The notes below the pieces were generated by a model, which was not told the origin of the DNA, ran no database searches, and saw nothing but the letters and a program-made list of their open reading frames with translations. 64,000 nucleotides of DNA from Armillaria gallica (taxonomy: Eukaryota; Basidiomycota; Agaricomycetes; Agaricales; Physalacriaceae), in contig JBANDB010000001.1 in assembly GCA_037576215.1 (NCBI GenBank), positions 1,302,001-1,366,000 of the forward strand, written 5' to 3'. The translations under genes were made by a program, and so were the position numbers. Below are positions 45,747 through 56,807 of this stretch, piece by piece (position 1 is the first letter of the stretch; every line of letters starts with the position of its first letter).

Positions 45747-48621
45747 TCAAAGCGGACAGTATATGGGATAACTGTACACCTCCTGAAGGACCAAGTACAC
45801 AAACTTTCCAACCAGCAGTACTATCTTCTCTTGCTCCAAGAGCCATTGCAGGTGTCTGATGAGATTCTGCTGCTGTGACACCAGGCAAGCCTCCGGGATA
45901 GCAGTATGTACCTTTTCCATCCACTCCAAACACAATTCACTTATAAAGCCAGAACTGTTGCATTCGAGAATGACATGCTCAGGTGTTTCGATGGCGGTGG
46001 TGCACAATCTACATAGCCATTGGTCACGGGCAATACTTCTCCATCCGTGGTCTGCCCATCATAGCCTTTCCACTGTGAGCTTGTGAGTTGAGAACACCAC
46101 AGATGCAAGCACATCCCGATACTTGGAGACCGTGCAGGTGAGATATGTGCGCATTTTCAAGGGCACTTCTATGGTCCTCTTATGGTGTTTTCCAATAACC
46201 TCTAACTGATTATGGATCAAGTAAAGTTTTGTGGTACTGTTCAGTTGTTGCAATAGCCATGTTTCCACTGCCTTTTCGACTTCTGCCATGTACACCGCGA
46301 TCTCCATAGCATCTGCTAGGACAGGGACTGGATGCATGTAAAAAGACAAACATTCACAAGCTGTCTGTACATCTCCATACCATGAAGATTTTCCGGCAAA
46401 GTACAATGACCTACTACTTGTCAGTGCCAGGTGAGCATAATGATGGTCTTTCAGATTGAGGAGGTATTGAAGGTAGCGCATCAGAAGGACAAAATGTTGC
46501 ACTCTGAGAGGCATCAGACCAGTTTTGGTGTATAGAGCAATTCTAGGTGCTTTCTTTCCAACACGCAGTGACCGTCTTATGAACCACTCTTGAATTTTCT
46601 TCAAGTCCTTCACATGAGCATCAATTGTGTCTGGGACAACCTCACATGCATGGGTCAAGTGGCAGTCAACTCTGGCATTATACAGTAGCTTCAGCTGCAT
46701 AGGCATTAATCGGCCAGTCTTATCTTGTATCGCAAAGATGCAGTGACTGCTGTATCTTGCAGTGGATGCCTTCTTTTCTGAGTGTACCTTGAATGGACAG
46801 GTTAAGCCAGGCTGTATGGTCACACTGACATATCTCTCCTCCTCAGAGATAGAGAGCTTGTGCACACCAACATAGAAGATTGGTGCTATCCCTGAGGAGG
46901 GCATCATGCCAAAGATCAGGATAACCATTTTCAGCTTGTTGACAGTGATAAAATTCTTTGAGCACCAACTTGTCAGTGCATCAAGTTTCACTTGGAGACC
47001 AGCTATGGAAAGGGAGAACAGGAGGATATCATCCACTTGAGCCAGGATGTCCATTACCCGATGTGCAAGTTTCACATTGTCTGCATGGTTTGGCATGGTC
47101 AGGTCTGCCATGAACAGGTTCCACAAGATAGGCAAGGCAGGATCACCAGTGAGTAGTCCCATCAGGGACTTGAATAACTTGGAGGTCTCATCGCCATGTC
47201 TGACACAGTGTTCCATTTTTTCATAGAGGAATCACAGCCAGTCAAAGATCGGCCCTCCAGCCCCCATCTCTATCAACTTCAGCCAAAGTGTCACATGATC
47301 TGTGGAGGGAAATGTGTTTGTCGCATCGACCATTGCCACATACAAGGGATGGCCCTCTGCCTTAGCCCATTCTATGGCACATCGGAGGATAAAAGCATTT
47401 TTCAGTGTACGATATCCTGGGCGAAAACCATTTTGCCAATCTGGTAATAGGTTCATGCTTTCTGCCCATTCCACCAATCGTTTATGCACAATCATTGTTG
47501 CCATTTTTAGCAGACAGCATTCCAGACTAATGACTCTGTAGCTCTCTGGTTCATTTGCTGGTTTACCTTTCTTAAGGATGCCAACAATAACAGACGTCAA
47601 CCACACTGAAGGTGCATCACGGTGCTGGATGCATGCATTTATCAATTCTGCTAGGAGGTTGTTGTCCATGTCCATCACAATGGCATAGGTTCCCACATCC
47701 AAACCAGGTGTACTATCGAGCTGACCATGTGTACAAAGTTGGGTTTTAATCCAAGCGATGTCATCAGATCCTACGAATGAGGCGAAGTGTTGGCCAGGCA
47801 TTGAGTTAACAGTGATTTTTGGCAGGTGAGCAGCTTTCTGGTGATTGTGAACATATTGAACATTGTCATATTCAGGAGGAAAAAATTCCAGTGGATTCAG
47901 TCTAGCAATGAATACATCTCAAAGGCTGGAAGCAGTCACCGAAATAGGTTCAGGTTGGGCACCTGATAGGTCCTTCACCACTTTCCACCATTGTCTCGGT
48001 GATTGAGCATCCATCAGGCAGCACCTACTGTACCATTTGAATCATTTTGAATGGCTTGTGACATGCGACATATTTGTACCTTACCGAATGATCGAATACA
48101 GGGCCAGTGACAGTGACATTCGTACAAAATCTGAATAATATTGCTATTAAAGTACAATTTACTTGAATATTCTAGTCATGGAACAACCAGCAATAGGCAA
48201 GAAATGTGGTAAAACTGGCATATTGAAGAGAAAAATTCAAATTTCAGCCGTTTTTCATCGAATTTGGCACCTTTTTGAGTTGTGACACTATACCTTGCCG
48301 AATGAGGCCCTTGAGACGCATGACACATGGCCATTTTATGAATACGAATGCACCCTTTGTGACATGTGACATTCGAAGTGATTCAAATGGTACAGTATTG
48401 CATTCTTTTATGGCATGCTGTCTTTTTCTTCCTTTATGCTTCTCTCTACCTGACTCACGTTTTGGCAGCTTCGACAACTCGTTCGAGGGGATTTCACCAG
48501 CTGGACAAGAGCTCAAGACCTTAGGACCCTCTATAGTACTATGCTGAGATAGGCATGTTTTCTGAGGAGCCAGCGGGAGCTCCGTTGTCGTAGTTGGTAG
48601 CTTGAGAGCCGCCTGAGCCAT
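45747..48621 (-). pseudogene. LINE reverse transcriptase ORF, broken
   Basis: The frame starts at an ATG at 48,621 (MAQAALKLPTTTTELPLAPQ) with a basic linker (KHKGRKRQHAIKEC) and is split by a MITE at 48,028-48,395. It then continues CLMDAQSPRQWWKVVKDLSG through a TGA at 47,919-47,921. The RT fingers and palm follow: GKPANEPESYRVISLECCLL, LPDWQNGFRPGYRT, then after a break near 47,220 SLMGLLTGDPALPILWNLFM and the catalytic-region motif AQVDDILLFS. In related mushroom RTs I recall ADD here; GTG (Val) is one step from GCG (Ala). A C-terminal zf-RVT-like segment (CTTAIETPEHVILEC) lies at ~46,007. It copies LINE RNA at the nick; here inactive. Confidence 0.75.
48028..48395. mobile_element. 368 bp MITE with TA duplication, inside the LINE RT ORF
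   Basis: The ends are 26 bp inverted repeats (CTGTACCATTTGAATCA.., two mismatches) with TA on both sides (48,026-48,027 and 48,396-48,397), as in Tc1/mariner-type elements. Removing it with one TA rejoins the LINE frame exactly (KEC-N-R-C-C-LMD). Confidence 0.85.
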
Positions 48622-48959
48622 TTTTGTTACACACGCTGAGTGATTATTATCATGAACTGAGGACTCCCTGGCACCTTTTGATAGTCAAAACTCCAATGCA
48701 GCCATTCAGGCATAGTCTCTCGTAGACAGACAACGATACAGACCTATCGATGGAAGGGAGGGACGGTCTGTATGTAGTCTGTTGCTTAATCGGGCCATCT
48801 GCCTTGCAACCCAGTTATTACTAATTTGATGGAAATCCGGCAGCGCGTAACTGATTTATTTACGGTCTTGGGACGCGTATGAAGACTACAGAGTGCTATT
48901 TATTTACGATATAAATGCTCTTATCACATAAAATGAATTTATTATGAAGGGAAAGGTGG

Positions 48960-49433
48960 TACATGCATTATTTTCGGTCCAGACGCACTGACCGGCTTGC
49001 AATCGGCACTCTAAACTCGCCGCCGGGATCCTCAAATCCGATTCCGTTTGGCGCAGTGCCGACTCACGGCAATCAAATTATGTCATGCTTTGTAATAACG
49101 CGGTTGCAAGTAAACCCCCCCGCGTTAAACAATAGACTAGTTCGGGCACAAACAAAGTCATTTATTACTTTTAAAATATCACCGTTCGTACATCTCCATC
49201 CACATGATTTATCGTCTCGCACTTTCCACCACCAGGTTGATCGCCTGCTTGCATCTCGTCAAGATACGTATTGAGACATCCAGAGGCGCACGATGCAGTG
49301 CTAGTAGTATTCCCATAAGATGAGCTCTGACATATGACTCATTGCCGACTACGCGTGTTGCCACATTTCGACTAGAGTTAGGCCCCCAATAAGCAGCAGC
49401 CGAGGCAACCTTTACACCGCCCTTTCTGAGCAA
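48960..49433 (-). pseudogene. LINE RNase H domain, frameshifted
   Basis: The first frame reads AAAYWGPNSSRNVATRVVGN, VRAHLMGILLALHRAP and RCKQAINLVVESARR, resembling the first half of an Agaricomycete RNase H-like domain. The frame stops at 49,209. The next frame continues directly with DDKSCGWRCTNGDILKVIND, so one small indel near 49,212 separates the halves. Further downstream the frame becomes unreadable. In an active element it would remove RNA from the RNA-DNA hybrid. Confidence 0.6.
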
Positions 49434-50110
49434 ATACCATGAACCGAGATAACCATAGCTTCTGTGTGATGTAACAGAGGACCGAAGACATGATCATTAA
49501 TTCGTTCTTCTGTCTTGGCTGATTCAACAGTTCGGATTAGCAAGCGATCAAGGAATGTATCATCAGGGAGAACGAAAGGAGCAGCCGCCTTTCTCTTCTT
49601 TGGGCGGGGGGTAGGTATGAGCTTGAGGATATTTCCATCCATTTGGACCGTCAAAACCAATCTCGCATGGTCTGAATATTGGCGCATCCGTTTTTTTATT
49701 TCCATGGATAGAATATGGTCATAAATGTTCCATGAGCATGCCGCATAATCAATGACAGTGCGGCGTGTGCCCTGAAAAGATGTTGCGCGCGCCGAAGAAG
49801 GACTAAGAGGCACGATACCGTTCAATAGGACCACATCTGTGTCCTTAAGTAACTGCAGTAGCCAGCGCCCTCGCGTTGAGATCTTTTTGTCCAATGATAT
49901 CCTGAGCGGGTGAGCGGGTGATACACGACGACTCCCAGTGCGTGCATTCAGGTCTCCCAGTATTATGACATTGAATCCTGCCTGGCGAGCACGAGCCAGT
50001 GAGGCGGCGAGACAGTCACAAGGATCGTCTGTCAATGTGCTTGTTGACCAATCAGCAGATTCGGGAAGGAGATACGTGCAGTACAGGAGGCAGTTTCCAA
50101 CTTGGATCAC
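49412..50110 (-). CDS. LINE AP-endonuclease-like (EEP) domain, open frame
   Basis: An open frame of about 230 residues with EEP-family signatures: YLLPESADW, NVIILGDLNARTG, the NTRGRWLL-like ISTRGRWLLQLL, GTRRTVIDYAACS and YSDHARLVLT (the SDH motif). These form the DNase I-like fold that nicks target DNA. There is no in-frame stop within the frame and CpG content is normal, unlike the RT part. It overlaps the start of the RNase H frame by about 20 bases. The N-terminal part of the domain extends a little upstream to ~50,150 but is truncated at the unit junction, so the element may be 5'-truncated. Confidence 0.7.
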   Translation of the reverse strand: MIQVGNCLLYCTYLLPESADWSTSTLTDDPCDCLAASLARARQAGFNVIILGDLNARTGSRRVSPAHPLRISLDKKISTRGRWLLQLLKDTDVVLLNGIVPLSPSSARATSFQGTRRTVIDYAACSWNIYDHILSMEIKKRMRQYSDHARLVLTVQMDGNILKLIPTPRPKKRKAAAPFVLPDDTFLDRLLIRTVESAKTEERINDHVFGPLLHHTEAMVISVHGICSERAV

Positions 50111-50699
50111 CAGAAAATCGGGACCGCTGAACTCATCACGGACTTGATACTGAAAAGTAGGCGTGTTGTATATGCGCCGGTCCGCGGTACCAAGGGAGAA
50201 GGGACGGGTCCATGTTCAGTCTCTTCGTCGAAGAAGCTCAATCCACAATGCGAGCTTGAAGGGTGTTTACGTCCGAAAGAGTTTGATGATTGCGTAACGC
50301 GCCCCCAGAATGCTGCCCAGAAAATGATGTTACCTGCTGCTCCATGTCATCAGCACAGCGACCCTCTATATGTTAACATTCTCACCGTCTAATGCGGAAC
50401 GAGATGTACAGATAGATTTCGAGGGGCGCTACCAAGGTATCAACGCCAGCCTTCAGCGACTCACAGACCGAAAGCGTCAAGCCCGACGTTCTATATGTTC
50501 ATCAGGGCTGGCGAGGATATCCAGCAGCACCCAAGCTCTAAGGAGTTGATAAACGGGAGATGAGCCAAGTAGCCGCGGGCGAAACCTTGTGCGGTGGTTC
50601 AGTGGAGCAGTGAGCGAATCGTAAGGACTGGTCGGTCGCATGTGCGCGGTGGGAGGATTTTAGTGGGTGTCTGATAGTCCACTGAGTGAGCTCTTGTAG

Positions 50700-51470
50700 T
50701 CGCCGTTTCCATCATGGTGGGTTGTCGTGCACCGCTTTGTTGGTGCGACAAAAGCGTCTGAAATAGGCATGCGACCTATTGCTCAGTGTGACTTTTCTTA
50801 GTGCTTGTAGCCGCGATTAGCCGGGAGATCGTGGTCGACGCGACGGTCGGAGCGTGAGAACATCCGAGGACGTGTTGACGGCGTGACCATCCGAGTCAAC
50901 ACCGATGCCCGCGTCCCCAACTGACACCCGTCCCCAACCCTGCGACACTAGCAAGAGGCGAACCTATACAGTTCTCTCAAATCGTCAGCCCGTCAAAGAA
51001 GAGCAACGACTATGACACGATCCCGGAAGGATTGACGACGAAAATAGAGAAGAGTTTGACGACGGCGGTGGGACAGTGAGGCTGCATCTGAGGATGGCGG
51101 CCAAGTTGGCGTAGAGGCTTTGGATCAGCAAAATCCCGAGTCGACAAGGACAGAGTTGTCGGTCGCAGCGCCGAGGCTTAGTGCCGGCTGTCAACTTGCT
51201 CTCCATTCTTGACTCCGAGTCCAACTTTATGGAGCTCTTCGACTACCACGGTTTGGACAAAGCTCGCATCATTGTCTGGTCTATTATCATGCAAACGGGC
51301 GTATCATGTTGAGCTTGTTATGTGCTCGAAGGGTGTAGGCCGGATTATTCGCGAAATAGTGGAGGATCATCAGACGAAGGCACGCCCGTTCACAATTCCC
51401 AAGCTTCATCGCGTTCCCAGAAAGCTTTACAAGCCGGCACCGATATTTTGAGGCGATTTTTGGGTCGAGT
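50700..51470 (+). pseudogene. brr2: BRR2 N-terminal region fragment (copy E)
   Basis: Contains the N-terminal-region landmark near 50,915, FSQIVSPSKKSNDYD-like sequence (~50,960-51,010), the acidic exon, and HVELVMCSKGVGRIIREIV followed by TKARPFTIPKLHRVPRKLYK (~51,300-51,435). Frames shift several times. The recurring intron expected after LHRVPRKLYK is missing here. Confidence 0.65.
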
Positions 51471-52045
51471 CGGCAGACAATGTTCAAGTCAAGAATGCAC
51501 ACGGACGACGCTGGGCGGTGGAAAGATTTGAAGGAGAAAATACTTCTGTCCTTAAAGATCTGCCAATGTCACCTACGACCTGCCGCCTCTCTTCTACGCG
51601 CTCTCATGCATCCTGCCCGTCTAACTTCTCGACCACCGCCGAGCCATCGATGATTCACGGCAAGAAGCACCCTGGAGGAGACACGTTCAACAAAATTATG
51701 GGGCGGGGCAGGTCTTGTCTTCTAGCATTAGAGGTATGTAATCTGCATCCGAGTTGCTGGCTTTTGAGGCCGACACTGTTCCAGATCAAAACCGATACCA
51801 CTGTGCAATATTTCGTTCGACATAAACCTCGCAGAGGGATGGGATATAGCGTTACAAGGTACGTTGCTAAATCTCTACCCACGCAACCCTTGCTAACCGC
51901 TCCCTCAGCTTGTGAACCTCATTTTGCGATGCACAAGGCCATGTACGCGGTATGTCGTTTATCTTTCAATTTACCTCCTTCCGTTGAAATTGGTTTAGGA
52001 TCTATAGCGTTCTCGTGTCTTCTCTATTTCTCAGGAATAGCTGGA
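51470..52045 (+). pseudogene. Unrecognised exon block (counterpart of 32.6-33.2 kb)
   Basis: Same block as on the minus strand at 32,580-33,235, with CG retained. A 176-codon frame reads straight through intron-like segments and is not trusted. A spliced reading (intron ~51,736-51,770, then ~51,861-51,909) gives a CNISFDINLAEGWDIALQ segment followed by ACEPHFAMHKAM. The source gene was not recognised. Confidence 0.4.
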
Positions 52046-52049
52046 TGAC

Positions 52050-52566
52050 TTGAATACCGATGGCAGTACGAGCTGGTGCCTTAGTGGAAACTGTGTTGAG
52101 TTGGCATTGCCGTGGTTTTCGACGAAGAGGCGGAAGGAAAATAGGCCGAAGAAGGGTGAAGTCAAAGGAGTTGACAAAGAGAGCGGGACGATGGAGATGT
52201 GGGAAAAGCAGGACACCGTAGATCGCTAAGATGTACCCGGTCACTGCTGCTGACAAAGACTCTTCCGGACTGCGAAAACCAGCTCATGGATCTCTTTGAT
52301 TCCCATATCACGACAAAATTGCTCAAAACCGCGACACCATTGTCTGGTGCAACAAGCTCATGCGGGGTGACGCTGATGAACGCGGCAACGTTGAAGTTGC
52401 CATGAAAAGGGTGTGGGCCGGATTCTTCGCGAACTAGCGGGGGATCGCCAGGCACTAGGCCCGAGGTACCCAAGACAGCCTTCAGTCGGGGCGAACACCT
52501 GCTCCCAAGCTTACGGCGCAAGCTCTACCTCATTGCAGTTGGTACCGACTACCGGCAGTGGAAAAG
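52050..52566 (+). pseudogene. brr2: BRR2 fragment, acidic and pre-cassette region (copy F)
   Basis: Pieces in order: a VVF.EEAE acidic segment, YPVTAADKDSS (~52,230), DCENQLMDLFD (~52,270), DTIVWCNKLMRGDADERGNV then EVAM (~52,330-52,400), GRILRELAGDRQ in a shifted frame (~52,415), FSRGEHLLPS (~52,490) and TDYRQWKR just before the intron at 52,567. The order matches fungal Brr2 upstream of cassette 1. Confidence 0.75.
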
Positions 52567-52679
52567 GTATGCTTCATAAGCTGCGTCTTGATATCGTCGC
52601 TAACGATTCCTTGATACTTAGGTGCAGTTATAAGTGTAGCAGCAGGGTTACTTACCCAGTCTTGCATTATACATACAAT

Positions 52680-53700
52680 GAACGAGATTCATACCGGAAA
52701 TTCATTCGCCGCGAGCCAGATGCCGGCCATGTATCTGCTCGATATCATTGACGGCTTCGCCGACGACCTGCTACAAAACGATAGTGCCCTGTTCCCGTCG
52801 CTCCGTGCATTGTTTAATCGGCTTTATGATCACACCAAGCTATCCACCTTCCACATTTGCCGCCGGATTTCTTAATTTGGATGCAGCCCTACATCTAGTG
52901 TTCGCTGGGATGAGCTCGAAAGCTGGCGTGCAGGTACAAAATGTACGAATTCATGACAAAATTATCTGATACTGACTCGCTTACAGATCTACGATGCATC
53001 TAAAAGTCTTTCGGATTGAATCTCTATTGAGGCACAGAAGCAATCGAGTGCACTTTGCATTTCTATATCTCAGATTAAAACGAGCTTCGGTGAGACACTG
53101 ACTGGGACGGTCCACGGAAACGGCGATTGTACTGTGATGGGTGCTTAAAGGATTTCCTGTCACTTCAACCCTTCATTATCGACGACGACGACAGACACTA
53201 TGGAATTATTCGGTGAGCTGATCTTGAATGACTGTTGTATTCAAATCTAACGAGCCTACCCAAGTGGTTTGCATCCCGGCGACTTAGCTGCCATAATCAA
53301 CGCCGTCAATTCAATTGTCGGTAGCGGTACCTCCACAAGGTAGATCCAGGACCATGTATCGTGAACGATTATCAGACGCATTGCCTCTAGCATCTTCGCA
53401 CTCACAAGCGATTCTTTTGGTCAAAGCTATCCCTCCGTGGTGGAGAGGATATGCCCATGTCGCCCTAATGTTTCCAAAACGATGCTAGTCCCAAATATTT
53501 GCAACCAGCTCGCATTGGTCGACATGCATCTGATCAGAGCGTACCCACTCATAGTCGACTTACGGCTGGTCCTTCCCAATGCCGAATCTGACTGGGCCCT
53601 GCTACTTGAACCCGTAACCTACTCTGCCTCCACTGGGTACTTGTCGGCCATCGAGCTATTAGACATTAGGTATGGTTCTTGTTAGGTCCGCTACCTTTAT
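52680..53700 (+). pseudogene. F-box pseudogene (repeat copy F4, CpG retained)
   Basis: Readable segments: MPAMYLLDIIDGFADDLLQN, FNRLYDHTKLSTFHICRR, a likely intron with GTACAAAATG..TTACAG near 52,932-52,986, then YPSVVERICP.., LALVDMHLIRAYPLIVDLRL and STGYLSAIELLDI, ending near 53,685. F-box and LRR-like regions correspond to copies F1 and F3. Several frames are needed, so it is not functional. Confidence 0.5.
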
Positions 53701-53969
53701 CTGATTTTGACCTCGGTAGCGTCCTATTACCGTGTACGCACTCGATGGACCACACTATCCAACCCGGCTCCCCATCAGCACAGGCCAACCCACCTTCATT
53801 CGTACGAGACGAGCCTGGGGCGTGCCGCGTGGTCTCTTTACTTGTGTCTTTATGCTGGACAGGTAGGAGAGGTGGCGTCGTTTCCGCGAGGGAACAAGGT
53901 CACAGTGGACAAGAAGTTCAGGAGACACTGCCTCGTGTGAATATCGTGTATCTACCATCACAGCTGTGA

Positions 53970-54560
53970 GTATTATAAGAATCCACAAGAATTCGTTCAG
54001 CGCTTAGGGTGGCTTCGAAAATTATATTGAACTGCGATCAAACCTTTTTGGTAACCGACCGAGACCTGCCGCCTCAGTCTCTCTATTGCGGTCATTTCTT
54101 TGTACACCGGCGGTCAGTTCCTAGAACTAATGATTTCCAGGGTGCAGTCGATATTTGATGCCGTGATACCAGAAGCTCTGATATATACATTTTCGTGTTG
54201 AATGCCGCATTATGAACTTTGAAAGGTAGGGTAACATACACTGTCGTAATGCCCTGCCGCAGGCCCGTATTGCATAATTAGATGTCGGGGAATGGAGAGG
54301 AGATGAGCCTCAGGAAAATCAGCAAGCTTTTCATCGATGGAAATTGGGTACTTGAAGGAAAAACTTCCATAAACTCAGGTCGTGCATGTAATTTGCCCCT
54401 CGAGAGGCCCGGGGTACTCACTAAGAATTGCTTCTTCTCATAATAAGCAGACCGTAGAGGAATATCGTCAGTGCCAGAATGCCAAGGGTAACTCATATAA
54501 CGTATTCACGTAAATCAGTCGTTGGTATCGCAACTTCAAGAACAGAACCTGTTCTGCGCG
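53970..54560. other. No gene seen
   Basis: Spacer after the repeat unit; short frames only. Confidence 0.35.
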
Positions 54561-55260
54561 CTCTGTCTGCGGTCTTCACATGGACGGAGAAGGGTGCATG
54601 TTCGGCGATGGCTGGAAGGGAAGTGATGGCTGGATGTCCAGGGGCCGTGCGCTAACCGAGAATAACCAACGGGTCCAAGTGGAGGAACAAAGAAGGCAGT
54701 GGCACGTACCTAGACCAGAAATTGAAGATACCATGAGAGGGCGCGCGCATCCATTCACCCAGATCGCACGCGTTCGGTCAGAGAGACGCGCCAGTAGTCG
54801 ACCACCCTGACTGAAGACCAGTGTACCTCGGACTCGGCTTCATCGTCGTCCATAGCATCCCTAGAGCGGCGAGAAGGCACGTACGTAGGCGAGAAATTGA
54901 AGATAACACGAGAGAGCGAGCCCAGCCATTCATCCAGGTCGCACACGTCCGGTCAGAGATGTGCCAGCTTAGCGTTTAAGAAGCACGCCTTTCCAGTGCC
55001 GGTGGTCGAGCTAGGCTGCCCCGACTGAAGTTCATGGCTCCATCAACATCCTTCATCCTTCGAACGCGATTGAAACTTGGGAGCAAGTCACCGCCCGGTT
55101 GAACCTCGGACTTGGCTTCGTTCTGACGGTCCCTGCTACTGCAAGTTCAACGTTTGTCAGCTTCGTCGTCGTCGTCCGACTATACGTCCAATGGCCTCTT
55201 GCTAGTGTTGCCGGGTTTGGGGCTGGGTGGAGTGGAGGAAGTTGGTAACAGAGCATAGGA
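54560..55260 (-). pseudogene. brr2: BRR2/unit fragment, inverted (copy L)
   Basis: The minus strand matches 6,300-6,900 (+): the GTTACCAACT(T/C)CCTCCAC start, the Asp-run region (four GAC), the FSPTYVPSRRS segment and the ARPLDIQP segment of the Brr2 second cassette. It ends abruptly before the YVDYP motif. Confidence 0.6.
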
Positions 55261-55778
55261 CGCCTATCAAGTGCTTCCTGATGGTCTGAGTGGGTTTGTG
55301 AGGCATGGCACGGTCTTCAAGCACGTGTGATCTAAGTACCCATTCCGCTCAACCAATGTTATGTGTGCGATGTATATACAAGAGTTGGGAAGGCCTGAAC
55401 GTTTGTGGGGTGACAACAAAAGTAATCTCCAGAGATGCCAGGAATCTGTTCATGCCGGACAGCAGATATGAGGTCTAGAAGAGGACATCAGAACTTAAGG
55501 TTGATTAGACTTATAAAGCTACCGACGTAAGGTGTGGCAGTCGCAGAAAACCTTAAAACACGATCACACAATCCACCAGGTAGATAGCCATATGCGTGAT
55601 GAAATCGTGCTCAATAAACGCCGTCATCTTGGGAGTAAAGAACAAATGTAAGACGACTATATAAGAGCTGTTTGCAGTCGCAACGCACCGTTTGATGACA
55701 TTTACTTATTATGATACGCCTGACGACGACCCAAGTTGGATAGTGCATCCAGGGCGTAGTACACGTTGATGGGATGAA
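55260..55778. other. No gene seen
   Basis: Spacer with normal CpG; short frames only. Confidence 0.35.
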
Positions 55779-56108
55779 TCAGATGGCGGTAGCGGTCTGT
55801 TTAGCTAGGAATATACCAGATGCCCGATAACTCGGTATCGTCGAACGATGGACAGTGGTAAAATCCACAACAGAATCATCGTATCTCCAACCCGCGGAAA
55901 TACTTTTGCCGGACATATCAGCTGAGAGAAACTCAATGGTTCCTGATATCGTATCCCGTAGTACTGAACGCAGCAGTTTTCCTCCTTTCAGAGCCAACGA
56001 GTCTTGTAAATCGCGTTTCATACAATAGCCTGTACAGTCGGTGTTACAGTCAAAAACAAAAACACGCAAACTACACTCGTACCACCTTATCGGGCCCCCA
56101 CACTGCAC
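55779..56108 (-). CDS. Possible exon of an unrecognised gene
   Basis: A minus frame of 109 codons includes a plausible intron at its 5' end (GTGTTTTTG..CTGTACAG) followed by YCMKRDLQDSLALKGGKLL and GTIEFLSADMSGKSISAGW. No family is recognised. It may be one exon of a larger gene or a chance frame. Confidence 0.25.
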   Translation of the reverse strand: MQCGGPIRWYECSLRVFVFDCNTDCTGYCMKRDLQDSLALKGGKLLRSVLRDTISGTIEFLSADMSGKSISAGWRYDDSVVDFTTVHRSTIPSYRASGIFLAKQTATAI

Positions 56109-56807
56109 CCGTGGCCTTGCCCTAGTGATGAAACTAGCAATCTCATCTCATCATCTCATCATTGCAACAATCCTGCGAAGTCATCTATTTTCATAAAAAA
56201 CAAGATTGGCGCCTTCAATATCGCTGTTAGCTGTAAGAAACAGTGAAACAGTAATATGCGAAGAGGGACCCTTATGTAAGCCGTGACAGTGGCAGTGTTG
56301 TGCGGATCGCGCGATGGTTGCCGAAGTCAGGACTGTTGCGAAGTCGTCACTGTCATGGTCACCAAATGATCGCGACTTTCCCCACGCCACCGCGACGTCG
56401 CCTACCCAGGGACCGGAAGGCCGACAAAACCATGACGAAGCAGTCGGGGTCGGAGACAAACGAATTAGTCCTAAACTACGTCATATGTGGCTTCACAGCC
56501 ACAGAGTCATGGTCAAGGTCATTTGCGCGTCCGGCGACTGTCGCCCCGAAGTTTCGCAACCGGCAACCGTACAACACTGAATTGAGGCCCGACATTGTGG
56601 TCACAACCCTGCATATCTTACAAGTGGCGGCTTCCTTCCAGCAAGATCCCTGTCGCCAGCGCCGCCGCGGGTCTTGCCGGCTGATAGAAGCTCGTCCCGA
56701 GTGAATATCTTTGTGATCTGCGCGATCTCTCTTTTTCTTTAAGAATTACGCACCCATGTCCAACTCTCTCGTCCCCCCGAGCTCTGAGTCGAGGCTTAGC
56801 CTTGGCG

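Larger units (their letters stand above)
45477..50158 (-). mobile_element. LINE (EEP endonuclease, RNase H, then RT), inserted in the duplicated unit
   Basis: Both ends are defined by where copy 2 of the large unit is interrupted relative to copy 1 (around 7,675). On the minus strand the order is endonuclease (50,110-49,412), RNase H (49,433 to ~48,960), RT (48,621-46,059) and a zinc-binding tail (to ~45,750), ending in a (CTAC)n tail. EEP and RNase H upstream of RT is unlike the usual EEP-RT-RNase H order. The target-site duplication is not clear. Confidence 0.7.
50159..53970 (+). repeat. Large duplicated unit, copy 2, right part (CpG retained)
   Basis: Resumes the match to copy 1 at GCGTGTTGTAT (7,690 / 50,161) and continues through GATTTCGAGGGGCGCTACCA (7,905 / 50,415). 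Beyond ~51.4 kb it instead matches the inverted copy at 33.3-30.2 kb. Confidence 0.75.

Noticed and set aside
51518..52048. 176-residue plus-strand ORF as a new protein
   Set aside because: It reads straight through sequences with good splice sites and is shared with a decayed inverted copy.
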